Below the pieces are notes generated by a model. That model saw nothing but the letters and a program-made list of their open reading frames with translations, made no database searches and had not been told where the DNA came from. The position numbers were made by a program, and so were the translations under genes. A stretch of 55,149 nucleotides of DNA from CAXSEF01 sp964236535 (lineage in GTDB: Bacteria > Pseudomonadota > Alphaproteobacteria > Acetobacterales > Acetobacteraceae), in NCBI GenBank assembly GCA_964236535.1, contig CAXSEF010000013.1, forward strand, positions 1 through 55,149, written 5' to 3'. Below, piece after piece: positions 17,569-26,422 of this stretch (position 1 is its first letter; the number at the start of each line of letters is the position of its first letter).

Positions 17569-17809
17569 GTACCAACCGGCCTTGATGGTGACCGGCCAGG
17601 CAGGCAAGGCCAGAAACTCTGCCTCTGGACTCCGCCAAAGACCGAGCCTTTGGAATCCATCTGCTTAAGGATGGGGTTCCAAAGGCTTTTGGCAGGTCCG
17701 GGCGTAGCCGCGCAAGATTCCGACAGCCCGCTTGGATCGTTGGATGGGGGCGAATGGGGGGAGCTCAGCCTTGCCGCGCTTGCAGGTCAATGCTTAGAGC
17801 CGGTGGTAT
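17569..17809 (-). repeat. intergenic palindromic repeat, full-length copy R4
   Basis: Complete reverse-orientation copy of about 240 bp between mnmE and mnmG. The ends are imperfect inverted repeats: GTACCAACCGGC at 17569-17580 and GCCGGTGGTAT at 17799-17809. Internally it has the CAGAAACTCTGCCTCTG arm, CCAAAGACCGAGCCTTTGG, the central CTTAAG and TTCCAAAGGCTTTTGG, then the less structured half ending GCGCTTGCAGGTCAATGC. The first stem-loop is weakened by substitutions (AGAAACTC), so this copy is diverged. Confidence 0.85.
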
Positions 17810-17811
17810 TG

Positions 17812-17850
17812 AGCCCTGCTGCACACCGCCCGGTGGTGTGCAGCAGGGCT
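17812..17850. repeat. perfect 16-bp inverted repeat downstream of mnmE
   Basis: AGCCCTGCTGCACACC at 17812-17827 is the exact complement of GGTGTGCAGCAGGGCT at 17835-17850, with a 7-base loop. It starts three bases after the end of repeat R4 and 41 bases downstream of the mnmE stop. There is no T-run on either strand, so it is not a classical intrinsic terminator. It could be an mRNA 3' hairpin for mnmE or an extension of the repeat. Copy R6 is also followed by TAGCCCTGC. Confidence 0.85.
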
Positions 17851-17891
17851 TGCAGCTTCGGTTTCAGCCTCAGACACCCTGTTGTGGCGCA

Positions 17892-19184
17892 CTACTTGCC
17901 GACGCAGAAATGCGAGAACACCGTATCCAGTAGCGCCTCGACATCCACCGCCCCGGTGATCCGCCCGACCGCCTGCAAGGCCAGCCGAAGGTCCTCCGCG
18001 CGCAGTTCAGGCCACGCCGCCACCCCGGCTCGTTCCAGCGCGGCCGCCGCGTCCTGCAGCGCCGCCCGATGCCGCGCGCGGGTCAGCGGCGTCCCGCCGG
18101 TCGCGGTCAGCGCCTCGACCTCGGTTGCCAGCCGGGCGCGCACCATCTCCAGCCCCTGCCCTGACCGCACGCTGACCCGCAACCCGGCCGCGTCGCCGCC
18201 AAGGTCGGCCTTGTTCCACAGCACGATGGTGGCACCCGGCCTCGGCCCGGGGCCGGCCGCCGCCGTGCGGGCATCGCGTACCTCGATCACGAGATCGGCC
18301 GTCACGGCGCGCGCCCGGGCCCTTCGCACCCCTTCGGCCTCCACCGGATCAGCGGTGTCGCGCAGGCCGGCGGTGTCCAGCAGCACAACCGGAACTCCGG
18401 CGATCTCGATGCCCGCCTCCAGCACGTCGCGGGTGGTGCCGGGACCGGCCGCCACGATCGCCACCTCGCGTCCCGCCAGCGCGTTCACCAGGCTCGACTT
18501 GCCGACGTCGGGGGCGCCGACAACCGCGATCACCAGCCCGTCGCGCACTCTTTCGCCAGCGGCACCTTCGGACAGCGCCTGCAGCATCTCCGCCCGCAGT
18601 GCCTCGATGTCTGCGCGCAGCAGCGCCTCGATCTCGGGCGGCAGGTCGTCGTCGGGGAAGTCGATCAGCGCCTCCTGGTGCGCCAGCACGACGCGCAGCC
18701 GCTCCGCCCAGGCACCAAGCCGGCGGCTCAGCCCACCCTCCATCTGCCGCATGGCCTGGCGACGCTGCGCCTCGGTCTCCGCCGCCACCAGGTCGGCGAC
18801 GCCTTCGGCCACAAGCAGGTCCATCCGTCCACCGAGCACCGCACGCCGGGTGAACTCGCCAGGCTCTGCGGGCCGGGCGCCCAGCTGGACCAGCGCCGTG
18901 CTGACCGCCTCGACCACGGCCCGCCCGCCATGCAGGTGCAGTTCCGCGCAGTCCTCGCCGGTGGCGCTGCCCGGGCCGGGCATCCACAGCACCAACGCCT
19001 GGTCGAGCACCTCGCCGTCCCAGCGCAGCGCCCGCAACGAGGCACGGCGTGGCGGCGGACACCCGCACAACCGGGCCAGCATCTCGCCGCAGCCGGGACC
19101 GCTCAGTCGCAGCACCGCGATCGCGGCGCGACCGGCACCGCTGGCGACCGCCACGATCGTGTCGCCGGCAAGGGACCGGCTCAC
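17892..19184 (-). CDS. mnmE: tRNA modification GTPase MnmE
   Basis: 430-aa GTPase partnering MnmG in wobble-uridine modification. The N-terminal formyl-tetrahydrofolate domain begins SLAGDTIVAVASGAGRAAIA. The central G domain has G1 GAPDVGKSS (Asp where Asn is usual), G2 GTTRD, G3 DTAGLRDT and G4 NKAD. The C-terminal catalytic motif is FCVGK, with the essential cysteine. The start is a GTG at 19184; no ATG precedes the conserved block in frame, and the open frame above it is low-quality sequence. Length fits the family. Confidence 0.93.
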   Translation of the reverse strand: MSRSLAGDTIVAVASGAGRAAIAVLRLSGPGCGEMLARLCGCPPPRRASLRALRWDGEVLDQALVLWMPGPGSATGEDCAELHLHGGRAVVEAVSTALVQLGARPAEPGEFTRRAVLGGRMDLLVAEGVADLVAAETEAQRRQAMRQMEGGLSRRLGAWAERLRVVLAHQEALIDFPDDDLPPEIEALLRADIEALRAEMLQALSEGAAGERVRDGLVIAVVGAPDVGKSSLVNALAGREVAIVAAGPGTTRDVLEAGIEIAGVPVVLLDTAGLRDTADPVEAEGVRRARARAVTADLVIEVRDARTAAAGPGPRPGATIVLWNKADLGGDAAGLRVSVRSGQGLEMVRARLATEVEALTATGGTPLTRARHRAALQDAAAALERAGVAAWPELRAEDLRLALQAVGRITGAVDVEALLDTVFSHFCVGK

Positions 19185-19281
19185 TCCGTTCCGGTACCGC
19201 AATGGTATGCGTGCGGTGTCATGGGAAACGCCCTGCGGTCGACCAGGAGCGAAGCCGGGCAGCCGGGCACCCCGGGCGTCA

Positions 19282-19626
19282 TCACGCAACGGGGAGCATG
19301 AGCTCCGTGGCCCGCCCGCCCTCGACCAGGTGGCACTGCAGCACGGTATCCACATCGGCCCTGGTACGGATGCGATACCAGACACCTTCGGGGTAGATCA
19401 CCAGGCACGGTCCGAGTTCGCAACGATCCAGGCAGGCGGCGGCGTTGACCCGTATGCGCGTGCCGAGGCCGAGCTCCTTCGCGCGCACCTTCATGTAGTC
19501 CCGCAGCGACTCTGAGCCGGCGGCGGCGCAGGAACCCCTGACGTGGCCGTCCGGCCTGCGGTTGCAGCAGACAAACAGATGCGCATCGAAGTAGAGCGGC
19601 GGATCGGGCGGGACTCTCGGTTCCAA
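19282..19626 (-). CDS. (2Fe-2S) ferredoxin-like, thioredoxin fold
   Basis: About 114-aa protein of the thioredoxin-like [2Fe-2S] ferredoxin family. The cysteines lie in FVCCNRRPDGHVRGSC near the N-terminus and CLDRCELGPCLVIYPEGVWY near the middle, the usual spacing of this family. An electron-transfer role is inferred; the partner is unknown. The start is a TTG at 19626 with CCAGGAG seven bases upstream; it gives the normal family length. The ATG near that site is out of frame. It is divergent from the YyaL-type gene, and upstream of mnmE with 97 bases between. Confidence 0.85.
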   Translation of the reverse strand: MEPRVPPDPPLYFDAHLFVCCNRRPDGHVRGSCAAAGSESLRDYMKVRAKELGLGTRIRVNAAACLDRCELGPCLVIYPEGVWYRIRTRADVDTVLQCHLVEGGRATELMLPVA

Positions 19627-19870
19627 GACATGCTCCTGGGTGGTTGGATGCCATCCTAGCAGCACCGGCTGCGGGCGGCGACGTGGCACGCAAGCCTGCG
19701 GCGCGGGTGGCCGGGCCGGGAGTGGCGCGGCCTCGCCACCCTGCCTTCCCTCGCCAGCCGCTATCCTGTTCAATGCCGCCGCGGGCCAGGGACCGGTACC
19801 GCGTCCTTGTCCTGCCAGCCTCGCCGGATCAGGCGGCGCAGTCGCCGCGGGCGCCATCGAAAGGCAGATC

Positions 19871-21895
19871 ATGGCCAACCGGCTGCGTGACCAGAGATCG
19901 CCCTACCTGCTGCAGCACGCGGACAACCCGGTGGACTGGCGGCCCTGGGGGGAGGCGGCGCTGCGCGAGGCGCGAGACGCGAACAAGCCGATCCTGCTGT
20001 CGATCGGCTACGCGGCCTGCCACTGGTGCCACGTCATGGCGCACGAGTCGTTCGAGAACGCCGAAACGGCCGCGCAGATGAACACGCTCTACGTCAACAT
20101 CAAGGTCGACCGCGAGGAGCGACCGGACATCGACGCCCTCTACATGGGCGCCCTGCACGCCCTGGGCCAGCAGGGCGGCTGGCCGCTGACCATGTTCCTT
20201 ACCCCCGAGGCCGAACCGTTCTGGGGCGGAACCTACTTCCCGCCGGAACCGCGCTGGGGACGGCCGTCATTCCGCCAGGTGCTGGAGGGTGTCGCCCGCG
20301 CTTTCGTCGCCGGCGACCCGGCGATCGCCCGCAATACCGGCGCCCTCGCCACCGCGATGGAGGCGCAGGCGGCCACGCGGCCCGGAGACCTGCCGGGCCC
20401 CGACCTGCTCGACCGGGTCGCCGACGCGCTGCTGAAGGCCACCGATCCCGTGCTCGGGGGCATGCGCGGGGCGCCAAAATTTCCAAACCCGCCGATCTTC
20501 CGCCTGCTGTGGCAGCAGTCGCAGCGCACCGGGCGCGAGGACCTCGCGGACGCGGTGCGCCTGCTGCTGGCCCGCATGTCCGAGGGCGGGATCTACGACC
20601 ATCTCGGCGGCGGCTACGCCCGCTACTCGACCGACGCGGAGTGGCTGGCCCCGCACTTCGAGAAGATGCTCTACGACAACGCCCAGGTTCTCGAGCTGCT
20701 GGCACTCGCCCATGCCGGCCGGCCCGACCCGCTGTTCGCCACCAGGGCGGAGGAGACGGTGGGCTGGATGCTGCGCGACATGCGCGCCGACGGTGCCTTT
20801 GCCGCCTCGGAGGACGCCGACAGCGAGGGGGAGGAGGGGCGCTTCTATGTCTGGGACGAGGCGGAGGTCGACCAGCTGCTGGGCGATGCGGCGCCAGCGT
20901 TCAAGCGTGCCTACGACGTCAGCGCCGACGGCAACTGGGAGAGCCACGTGATCCTGCGCCGGGTGCTCCCCCCCGGTGCCGACGAGGCGTCGCTGGCGCG
21001 GAGCCGGGCGATGCTGCTGCAGGCGCGCGGGCTGCGGGTCCGCCCCGGCCGCGACGACAAGATCCTGGCCGACTGGAACGGACTGGCGGTGGCCGGGCTG
21101 TGCCGGGCGGCGGCGGTGTTCGCGCGCCCCGACTGGCTCGCCCTGGCGGCGGACGCGTTCGATGCGGTGCTGACAACGATGGCGACGCCGGACGGGCGCG
21201 TGGCGCATGCCGCGCGTCACGGCGTGGTCACCGCCGCGGGGCTGCTGGACGACCAGGCCTCGATGGCGCGCGCGGCACTGGCCCTGCACGCCGCCACCGG
21301 CGAGCCGGTCCGGCTGGCACAGGCGCGGGCCGGCGCACAGGCGGCGCTCGACTTCTTCGCCGACGCGGACGGGTCGTTCTTCACCAGCGCCGCCGACGCC
21401 GTCGACGTGCCGGCGATCCGCCCGCGCGATGCCGGCGACAACGCCGTGCCCAGCGGCACCGGGCTGATCGCCGAAGTATTCGCCCGCCTGTTCCACCTGA
21501 CCGGCGAGGCCGCATGGCGTGAGCGCGCCGAGGCGGTGCTGCGGGCATTCGGCGGCGCCGGAAATCGCCTGGCCGCGATGCCGACCCTGCTGGCGGCGGC
21601 CGACCTGCTCGGCGATGCGGTGAGTGTCGTGGTGGCCGGCCCGGCGGACCACCCCGGCACCCTGGCGCTGGCCGACGCCGTGCTCGCGGCGCCCGACCCG
21701 GTACTGTGCCTGCTGCGCGCGCCCGAGGCGGCCAGCGTCGCGGAGGGGCACCCGGCGGCCGGCAAGGGCGGCGGCGACATCCCGTTCGCCTATGTCTGCC
21801 GCGCCGGCGCCTGCAGCCTGCCGATCGCCGATGTCGCGCAGCTCCGGGCCAGGTTGCGGGAGCCTCGGGCAGGGCAGGAGGCTCACCCGCCCTGA
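19871..21895 (+). CDS. YyaL/SSP411-type thioredoxin-domain protein (DUF255)
   Basis: 674-aa protein with an N-terminal thioredoxin-like domain followed by an alpha/alpha-barrel resembling N-acylglucosamine 2-epimerases. The signature NRLRDQRSPYLLQHADNPVDW opens the protein (quoted here in part from residue 3). ACHWCHVMAHESF (about residues 50-62) holds the CxxC pair. VNIKVDREERPDID and GGWPLTMFLTP are also invariant blocks in the family. Biochemical function is not established for bacterial members. The ATG at 19871 directly precedes the conserved start; the longer upstream frame is noise. No signal peptide, so cytoplasmic. Confidence 0.92.
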   Translation: MANRLRDQRSPYLLQHADNPVDWRPWGEAALREARDANKPILLSIGYAACHWCHVMAHESFENAETAAQMNTLYVNIKVDREERPDIDALYMGALHALGQQGGWPLTMFLTPEAEPFWGGTYFPPEPRWGRPSFRQVLEGVARAFVAGDPAIARNTGALATAMEAQAATRPGDLPGPDLLDRVADALLKATDPVLGGMRGAPKFPNPPIFRLLWQQSQRTGREDLADAVRLLLARMSEGGIYDHLGGGYARYSTDAEWLAPHFEKMLYDNAQVLELLALAHAGRPDPLFATRAEETVGWMLRDMRADGAFAASEDADSEGEEGRFYVWDEAEVDQLLGDAAPAFKRAYDVSADGNWESHVILRRVLPPGADEASLARSRAMLLQARGLRVRPGRDDKILADWNGLAVAGLCRAAAVFARPDWLALAADAFDAVLTTMATPDGRVAHAARHGVVTAAGLLDDQASMARAALALHAATGEPVRLAQARAGAQAALDFFADADGSFFTSAADAVDVPAIRPRDAGDNAVPSGTGLIAEVFARLFHLTGEAAWRERAEAVLRAFGGAGNRLAAMPTLLAAADLLGDAVSVVVAGPADHPGTLALADAVLAAPDPVLCLLRAPEAASVAEGHPAAGKGGGDIPFAYVCRAGACSLPIADVAQLRARLREPRAGQEAHPP

Positions 21896-21939
21896 GATCG
21901 CGGCACAACGCCCGCGCAGCCTGACCGGTCGCAGGACTG

Positions 21940-22060
21940 GACGCTCCGCCCTTAGCCCTCGGCAAAGACAGGCTTCCGCACTCGTTTGCTTATGGAGGGT
22001 CCAAAGGGCTCCGCCCTTTGGTTCGTCTGGGCACAGCTCGGCCTTGCTCGGCTTGCAAAC
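21940..22060 (-). repeat. intergenic palindromic repeat, degraded copy R5
   Basis: Reverse-orientation, diverged copy. It retains CTCCGCCC, a TTTGCTTATGGAGGG spacer and a perfect 9-bp stem CCAAAGGGC/GCCCTTTGG with a 3-base loop at 22001-22021, followed by GTCTGGGCACAGCTCGGCC. The stem has one more base pair and a different sequence than the reference copy, so the pairing changed on both sides. It lies upstream of the methyltransferase at 22145. Confidence 0.7.
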
Positions 22061-22144
22061 CAGACATCGAGGTCGTGCTGCGGAGACATCTTCGGAACAC
22101 TGGCTCAGCTTGACAGCCGTGTCCGTCCGGTGCGCCATCCGCCG

Positions 22145-22651
22145 ATGTCCCAGCTCTCGATGCAGACTCCGTTCGGCGCCGTCACCCTCTCCGAGGATGA
22201 GGGTGCGCTGGTCGCGCTCGACTGGGGGTGGGGACGCGACCAGTCCGCAACGCCGTTGCTGCTGCGCGGGCGCGACCAGGTGCACGCCTATCTGGACGGC
22301 GACCTTGAGCAGTTCGACCTGCCGCTGCGCCCCACCGGAAGCGCCTACCAGCAGCGTGTCTGGCAGGCGCTGCTGGCGATCCCGTTCGCGCAGACCCGCA
22401 CCTACACGCAAATCGCCGCGGCTGTGGGTGGTTCCGCACGCTCCATCGGGCAGGCCAACAGCCGCAATCCGCTGCCGCTGATCATTCCCTGCCACCGCGT
22501 GGTGGCGGCGCGTGGGCTGGGCGGCTACTCCGGCGCGGAAGGGCTTGCCACCAAGCGCGCGCTGCTGGCGCTGGAGGTCGGCGCCGGTCCGGGAGGTCAT
22601 GCCGACGACACGGGCGAGCCGGCCTCCGCGTTGCAGGAGATGCGCGGCTGA
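22145..22651 (+). CDS. ogt: methylated-DNA--[protein]-cysteine S-methyltransferase
   Basis: 168-aa suicide repair protein that transfers alkyl groups from O6-alkylguanine in DNA to its own cysteine. The active site is IIPCHRVVAARGLGGYSG (catalytic Cys about residue 119). The helix-turn-helix and arginine finger are represented by TYTQIAAAVGGSARSIGQA. No Ada-type N-terminal domain, so it is the stand-alone Ogt/MGMT form. The ATG at 22145 is chosen because the N-terminal strand MQTPFGAVTLSEDE follows within a few residues. Repeat R5 lies just upstream. Confidence 0.92.
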   Translation: MSQLSMQTPFGAVTLSEDEGALVALDWGWGRDQSATPLLLRGRDQVHAYLDGDLEQFDLPLRPTGSAYQQRVWQALLAIPFAQTRTYTQIAAAVGGSARSIGQANSRNPLPLIIPCHRVVAARGLGGYSGAEGLATKRALLALEVGAGPGGHADDTGEPASALQEMRG

Positions 22652-22803
22652 TATTCCGGCCGCTCGCCCGCGATCCGGGCTGTTGCGCGGATCCGCGGCC
22701 TGGCTCTTGCCGGGCTTTGCGGGGCGGTCGATGCCGGCAGATGCGGCCGTGCCCAAGCGTCGGCAGCCGCCTGGGATCTCTGACGTAACGTGACGGAGCT
22801 TGC

Positions 22804-23775
22804 ATGACCAAGGCCATTCGCATCCACGAGAACGGCGGCCCGGAGGTGATGCGCTGGGAGGACGTGCCCACCCCGGAGCCGGCGTCGGGCCAGGCGCTGA
22901 TCGTGCACGAGGCCGTGGGCCTGAATTACATCGACGTCTATTTCCGCACCGGGCTCTACAAGGCGCCGTCGATGCCGCTGATCATCGGCATGGAGGGCGC
23001 AGGCGTGGTGCTGTCCGTCGGTGCCGAGGTGACCACGGTCAAGGCCGGGGACCGCGTCGCCTATGCCGGGCCGATCGGCGCCTACGCGGCCAAGCGGGTA
23101 ATTGCCGCCGACAGGCTCCTCGTGCTGCCCGACGCCATCGATTTCCGCACCGCGGCCGCGATGATGCTGCAGGGCCTGACCGCGCAGTATCTGCTCAGGC
23201 GCACCCACCAGGTGCAGCCGGGCGAGACCTTGGTGGTGCACGCGGCTGCCGGCGGCGTCGGGCTCATCATGTGCCAGTGGGCGAAGCACCTGGGGGCGCA
23301 CGTCATCGGCGTGGTCTCCAGCGCTGCCAAGGCCGAGCTGGCGCGTCGTCACGGGGCCGAGCACGTCGTGATCGGCCTTGCCACCCTGGCCGACGACGTG
23401 AAGCGGATCACCGGCGGCGCGATGGTCCCCGTGGTTTACGACAGCGTCGGCAAGGACAGCTTCGCCGCCAGCCTGGACTGCCTGGCGCCGCTTGGCCTGA
23501 TGGTCAGCTTCGGCAGCGCCTCCGGCCCTGTGCCGCCAGTCGAGCCGGCGTTGCTGGGCAGCAAGGGAAGCCTGTTCCTCACCCGGCCGTCGCTGCCGAC
23601 CTACAGCGCGAGACGCGTCGACCTGGAGGCCATGGCGGCCGAGCTGTTTGACGTCGTGTCCAGCGGCGCGGTGCAGATCAGGGTGAACCAGAGCTGGCCG
23701 CTCAGCGAGGCCGCGGAGGCTCACCGTGCCCTGGAGGCCAGGCAGACGACAGGGAGCACGGTGCTCATCCCGTAG
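22804..23775 (+). CDS. NADPH:quinone reductase, zinc-independent MDR family
   Basis: 323-aa medium-chain reductase of the QorA type, predicted to reduce quinones with NADPH in the cytosol. It begins MTKAIRIHENGGPEVMRWED, typical of the family. NYIDVYFRTGLYK and the nucleotide-binding block VVHAAAGGVGLIMCQWAK (about residues 147-164) are diagnostic. Zinc ligands are absent, which separates it from alcohol dehydrogenases. It stands alone, 152 bases after ogt. Confidence 0.92.
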   Translation: MTKAIRIHENGGPEVMRWEDVPTPEPASGQALIVHEAVGLNYIDVYFRTGLYKAPSMPLIIGMEGAGVVLSVGAEVTTVKAGDRVAYAGPIGAYAAKRVIAADRLLVLPDAIDFRTAAAMMLQGLTAQYLLRRTHQVQPGETLVVHAAAGGVGLIMCQWAKHLGAHVIGVVSSAAKAELARRHGAEHVVIGLATLADDVKRITGGAMVPVVYDSVGKDSFAASLDCLAPLGLMVSFGSASGPVPPVEPALLGSKGSLFLTRPSLPTYSARRVDLEAMAAELFDVVSSGAVQIRVNQSWPLSEAAEAHRALEARQTTGSTVLIP

Positions 23776-24287
23776 CGCGACACGCCCGGCGCCGCCCGAT
23801 GTTCTGCAGGCGGGGACTTGGCTGGATGGCCTTCTGACCAGCAGATCCTATTGGTCTTGCGTCACGCCGCTTGATTCACGCCGCTATGGGTGCCGCGTGT
23901 CTTGCTTTCCGTCATTTGCGAGCGTAACCGACCAGCTGCCACACGCCGCTTCCGCATGACCGCCCCGGTCGTTGTCTGAGCTCTGTTCTTGCAAAATCTT
24001 GACTCGACCGTAATCTCGACCGCGATGCCGATCATCGCCCGCACGTTCGGCGCTGACCCGTTGCACGTGAACATGGTCCTGACCTCCTATTGCTCAGCCT
24101 CGCGGTGATCATTCCGGCTTCCGGGTCGCGGCGAGAGCTGGCTGACGGTGCCGGCGCTGGTGGGCCGGTCGTCGGACCGTCGCTCTGGGCTGCCCGTCAC
24201 CTGTGCGAACTGGCGCTTACCACGTGCTTGGGTTCCTGGATCGAAGTGCCTCAACGCTTGGAAACCGGAGACCCTTTGCACGTCCGG
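23776..24287 (+). other. intergenic region, no gene seen
   Basis: About 510 bases between the quinone reductase and repeat R6. Two short open frames (about 70-80 codons, one per strand) have no recognisable motif or ribosome site. I looked for a selenocysteine tRNA here because of the nearby formate dehydrogenase and did not find the required T-arm and long variable arm. Confidence 0.55.
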
Positions 24288-24510
24288 TTAAGCAGGCACG
24301 GTCAGAGGCTCTGCTTCGGGACGCAGGCATTGGTCTAGCATCTGGAAGCCCTATGCCTACGGAACGCGTTTCCAGAGGCGTCAGGCCTTTGGCGGATCTG
24401 GGCGTAGCTTATTATTAGGTGCCGCTGGCCTGCTTGGGCCAGTGGAATGCGTGAGGGGGGAGAACAAAATCCTGCCTCGCTTGCAGGTCCATGCTTCTAG
24501 CCTCCAGTAT
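24288..24510 (-). repeat. intergenic palindromic repeat, diverged copy R6
   Basis: Reverse-orientation, near full-length but diverged copy downstream of the Sel1 gene. Recognisable parts are AGGCACGGTCAGAGGCTCTG, GGAAGCCCTATGC, GTTTCCAGAGGCGTCAGGCC and the terminal CTTGCAGGTCCATGC followed by CTCCAGTATTAGCCCTGC. The central CTTAAG has become CCTACG and several stems no longer pair fully, so it looks old. Confidence 0.7.
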
Positions 24511-24525
24511 TAGCCCTGCGTGCGT

Positions 24526-25290
24526 TCAGAGTTCCTCTGCTTCCTCATGGCGGGGTAATACCGCCATGGCACCCGCCTGACGCTCGGCCTCGGCCTGCTC
24601 TGCCGCGGAGACGGCTGCCTGCGCCGGAGGCAGGAAGCGCAGCGCGAGTTCGCTGCCGCGGCGCGATGCTACCAGCAGCCAGGTCAGCGCCTCCGTTCGG
24701 TCGACGGCAACGCCCTGCCCCATGGCAAGGGCGGCGCCGAGCATTGCGGCAGACCCCGCGTCCCCCTGCTCCGCAGCCTTGCGCCACCAGTGCGCCGCAG
24801 CCGCCTGGTCACGCGGGGTACCGATCGCCTCATGGTGCATCCGGCCGAGTCGGGCAGCGGCAGGGGCCATACCCTGCGCGGCTGCGCGTTCCGCCCAGGC
24901 CAGGGCTGCGCCCGGGTCGGCTGCCACGCCATCGCCGTCGAGCAGCATCCGGCTGATCATGTCCTGCGCGACGGCATCGCCCGCGTCCGCCGCCCGACGA
25001 TACCAGCGCGCGGCGTCCTCGCGGTTCTGGTCAAGCAACAGGGTGGCGAGGTTGCGCTGCGCCAGCAGGTCGCCGGATTGTGCCGCAAGTGTCAGCCAGT
25101 GCTGCGCCAAGCCGGGATCCGCTGCGATGCCGCGCCCGGTGGCGAGGCAGGCGCCAAGGTTGCGTTGTGCCCTTGCGTCTCCTGTGTCGGCCAGGGGCTC
25201 CCACAATGCGACGGCCTGGATCCACTCGCCGCGCCTTGCGTGACGCAACGCCTGCTCCAGCGGATCGCGCCGGCTGAACAGCCGCTTCAC
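24526..25290 (-). CDS. Sel1-repeat (SLR) protein of the formate dehydrogenase operon
   Basis: About 254-aa protein built almost entirely of five or six Sel1-like repeats, helical pairs of about 36 residues with the pattern A..LG.....G...D...A..W...AA..G. Examples are RNLGACLATGRGIAADPG and MLGAALAMGQGVAVDRTE. No signal peptide is visible, so it is probably a cytoplasmic protein-binding scaffold. The GTG at 25290 (start KRLFSRRDPLEQAL) is favoured because residues upstream are not repeat-like. A longer frame to 25434 overlapping fdhE exists. It is the last gene of the fdn operon, 61 bases after fdhE. A role in enzyme maturation is inferred from position only. Confidence 0.75.
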   Translation of the reverse strand: MKRLFSRRDPLEQALRHARRGEWIQAVALWEPLADTGDARAQRNLGACLATGRGIAADPGLAQHWLTLAAQSGDLLAQRNLATLLLDQNREDAARWYRRAADAGDAVAQDMISRMLLDGDGVAADPGAALAWAERAAAQGMAPAAARLGRMHHEAIGTPRDQAAAAHWWRKAAEQGDAGSAAMLGAALAMGQGVAVDRTEALTWLLVASRRGSELALRFLPPAQAAVSAAEQAEAERQAGAMAVLPRHEEAEEL

Positions 25291-25351
25291 TGGGCCGACA
25301 GGCGCCCCGGATGTTCGGTCATCCGACCTGATTCTTGGGCCTGCGGACGCG

Positions 25352-26422
25352 TCATCCCTGGATGAACAGGGGATTGAGCCCGCCGCGGCGATAGCCTTCG
25401 TCACGGACCAGCACGTCAAGCCCGAAGGAAGCAATGTCGTCAGCGACCGGATCCAGAAGCGGCTCGGCGTGCTGCTGCATGTGCTTGATGTAGGAGTGGC
25501 AGGTGTCGCAGGTCTCCACCGAGATGTTCTCCGACAGCTCTTTGACTCCGCGATAGAGGATCGCCGAGGTTGCGCTGCACGACGTGCACTTGATCCTCAC
25601 ATGGTTCCACTGCGTGGCGCAGAGCGAACACGCGCAGTAGCGGGTCTTGGCGGCGCGGGTCCAGCCGACGATCAGGCTGGCAACCGGCCCGCTGCCACAG
25701 GCCGGGCAGACGCCGTCGGCCACCGGATGCAGCGCGGCAACGTCCAGAAGGGCCGCACTCTGGGCCAGGTGCACCTGCAGCGCCGCGGCGACGAACAGGC
25801 ATTCGCCCAGGCGATCCGCAGGATACGACCCGGCAAACACGGCGGCGGCAAGTTCGAGTTGTTCTGCCGGCGGCATGTCACGCAGTCTGGACACTGCCTC
25901 CATGGTGGCGGTCGGCGTGGTCGACGCCGTGAATTGCTCGTCCACGCCATCCAGCAACAGCCCAAGCGTGGCCGCGAAGTCTGCTTCGGCCAAGTCGGAG
26001 GCCACGAGCGCCGGCATGGCATGTTCAAGCCGTTGCGCGACGTCGGCAACAAGCGGAGGCGCAGGACGCGCCGCCTGCGTCGCATGCTGCACCCGAGCGA
26101 TCACTGCCAGCAGGCGCAGGTAGTCACCCAACGGGTGCTCAACAGCGATAGCGTCAAGGCGCTCGGCGCGGGCGCGGAACAGCGTGGAGGGAACCGGAAG
26201 ACAGGCAAACGGTGCATCGCCGACACCACCGATCTTGGACGGATCGGGCCGAAGTGCATCGCGCGCTGCACGAGCCGTAGCGGCGTCGGTGTCGGCCTCC
26301 GAAGGATCGACGATCTCGACGCCATCCGCATCGAGATCTGTCAGACGTGGCTTGGTGGCGTCAGCCTCGGGCTCGCGTCGACCCCATAGCAGGGATGCTC
26401 TCGGCCAACGGGCCAAGCTCAA
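25352..26422 (-). CDS. fdhE: formate dehydrogenase accessory protein FdhE
   Basis: 356-aa cytoplasmic protein needed for formate dehydrogenase maturation, thought to act on the catalytic subunit before Tat export. The C-terminal part has the paired rubredoxin-like cysteine motifs: CPACGSGP (about residue 227), CACSLC, CTSC and CDTCHSY. EHPLGDYLRLLAVIARVQ is the conserved helix of the family. The start is TTG at 26422, overlapping the fdnI stop (TTGA); no ATG or GTG occurs in frame before the conserved region, though a TTG two codons later is possible. The N-terminus is about 45 residues longer than usual. Confidence 0.9.
   Translation of the reverse strand: MSLARWPRASLLWGRREPEADATKPRLTDLDADGVEIVDPSEADTDAATARAARDALRPDPSKIGGVGDAPFACLPVPSTLFRARAERLDAIAVEHPLGDYLRLLAVIARVQHATQAARPAPPLVADVAQRLEHAMPALVASDLAEADFAATLGLLLDGVDEQFTASTTPTATMEAVSRLRDMPPAEQLELAAAVFAGSYPADRLGECLFVAAALQVHLAQSAALLDVAALHPVADGVCPACGSGPVASLIVGWTRAAKTRYCACSLCATQWNHVRIKCTSCSATSAILYRGVKELSENISVETCDTCHSYIKHMQQHAEPLLDPVADDIASFGLDVLVRDEGYRRGGLNPLFIQG

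Noticed and set aside
17296..19515. 739-codon forward open frame across repeat R4 and mnmE
   Set aside because: Runs through a repeat and antisense to mnmE; Ser/Arg-rich composition of a third-position shadow.
23776..24287. Possible tRNA-Sec (selC) near the formate dehydrogenase operon
   Set aside because: No T-arm consensus, long variable arm or 3' CCA-type acceptor pairing could be found.
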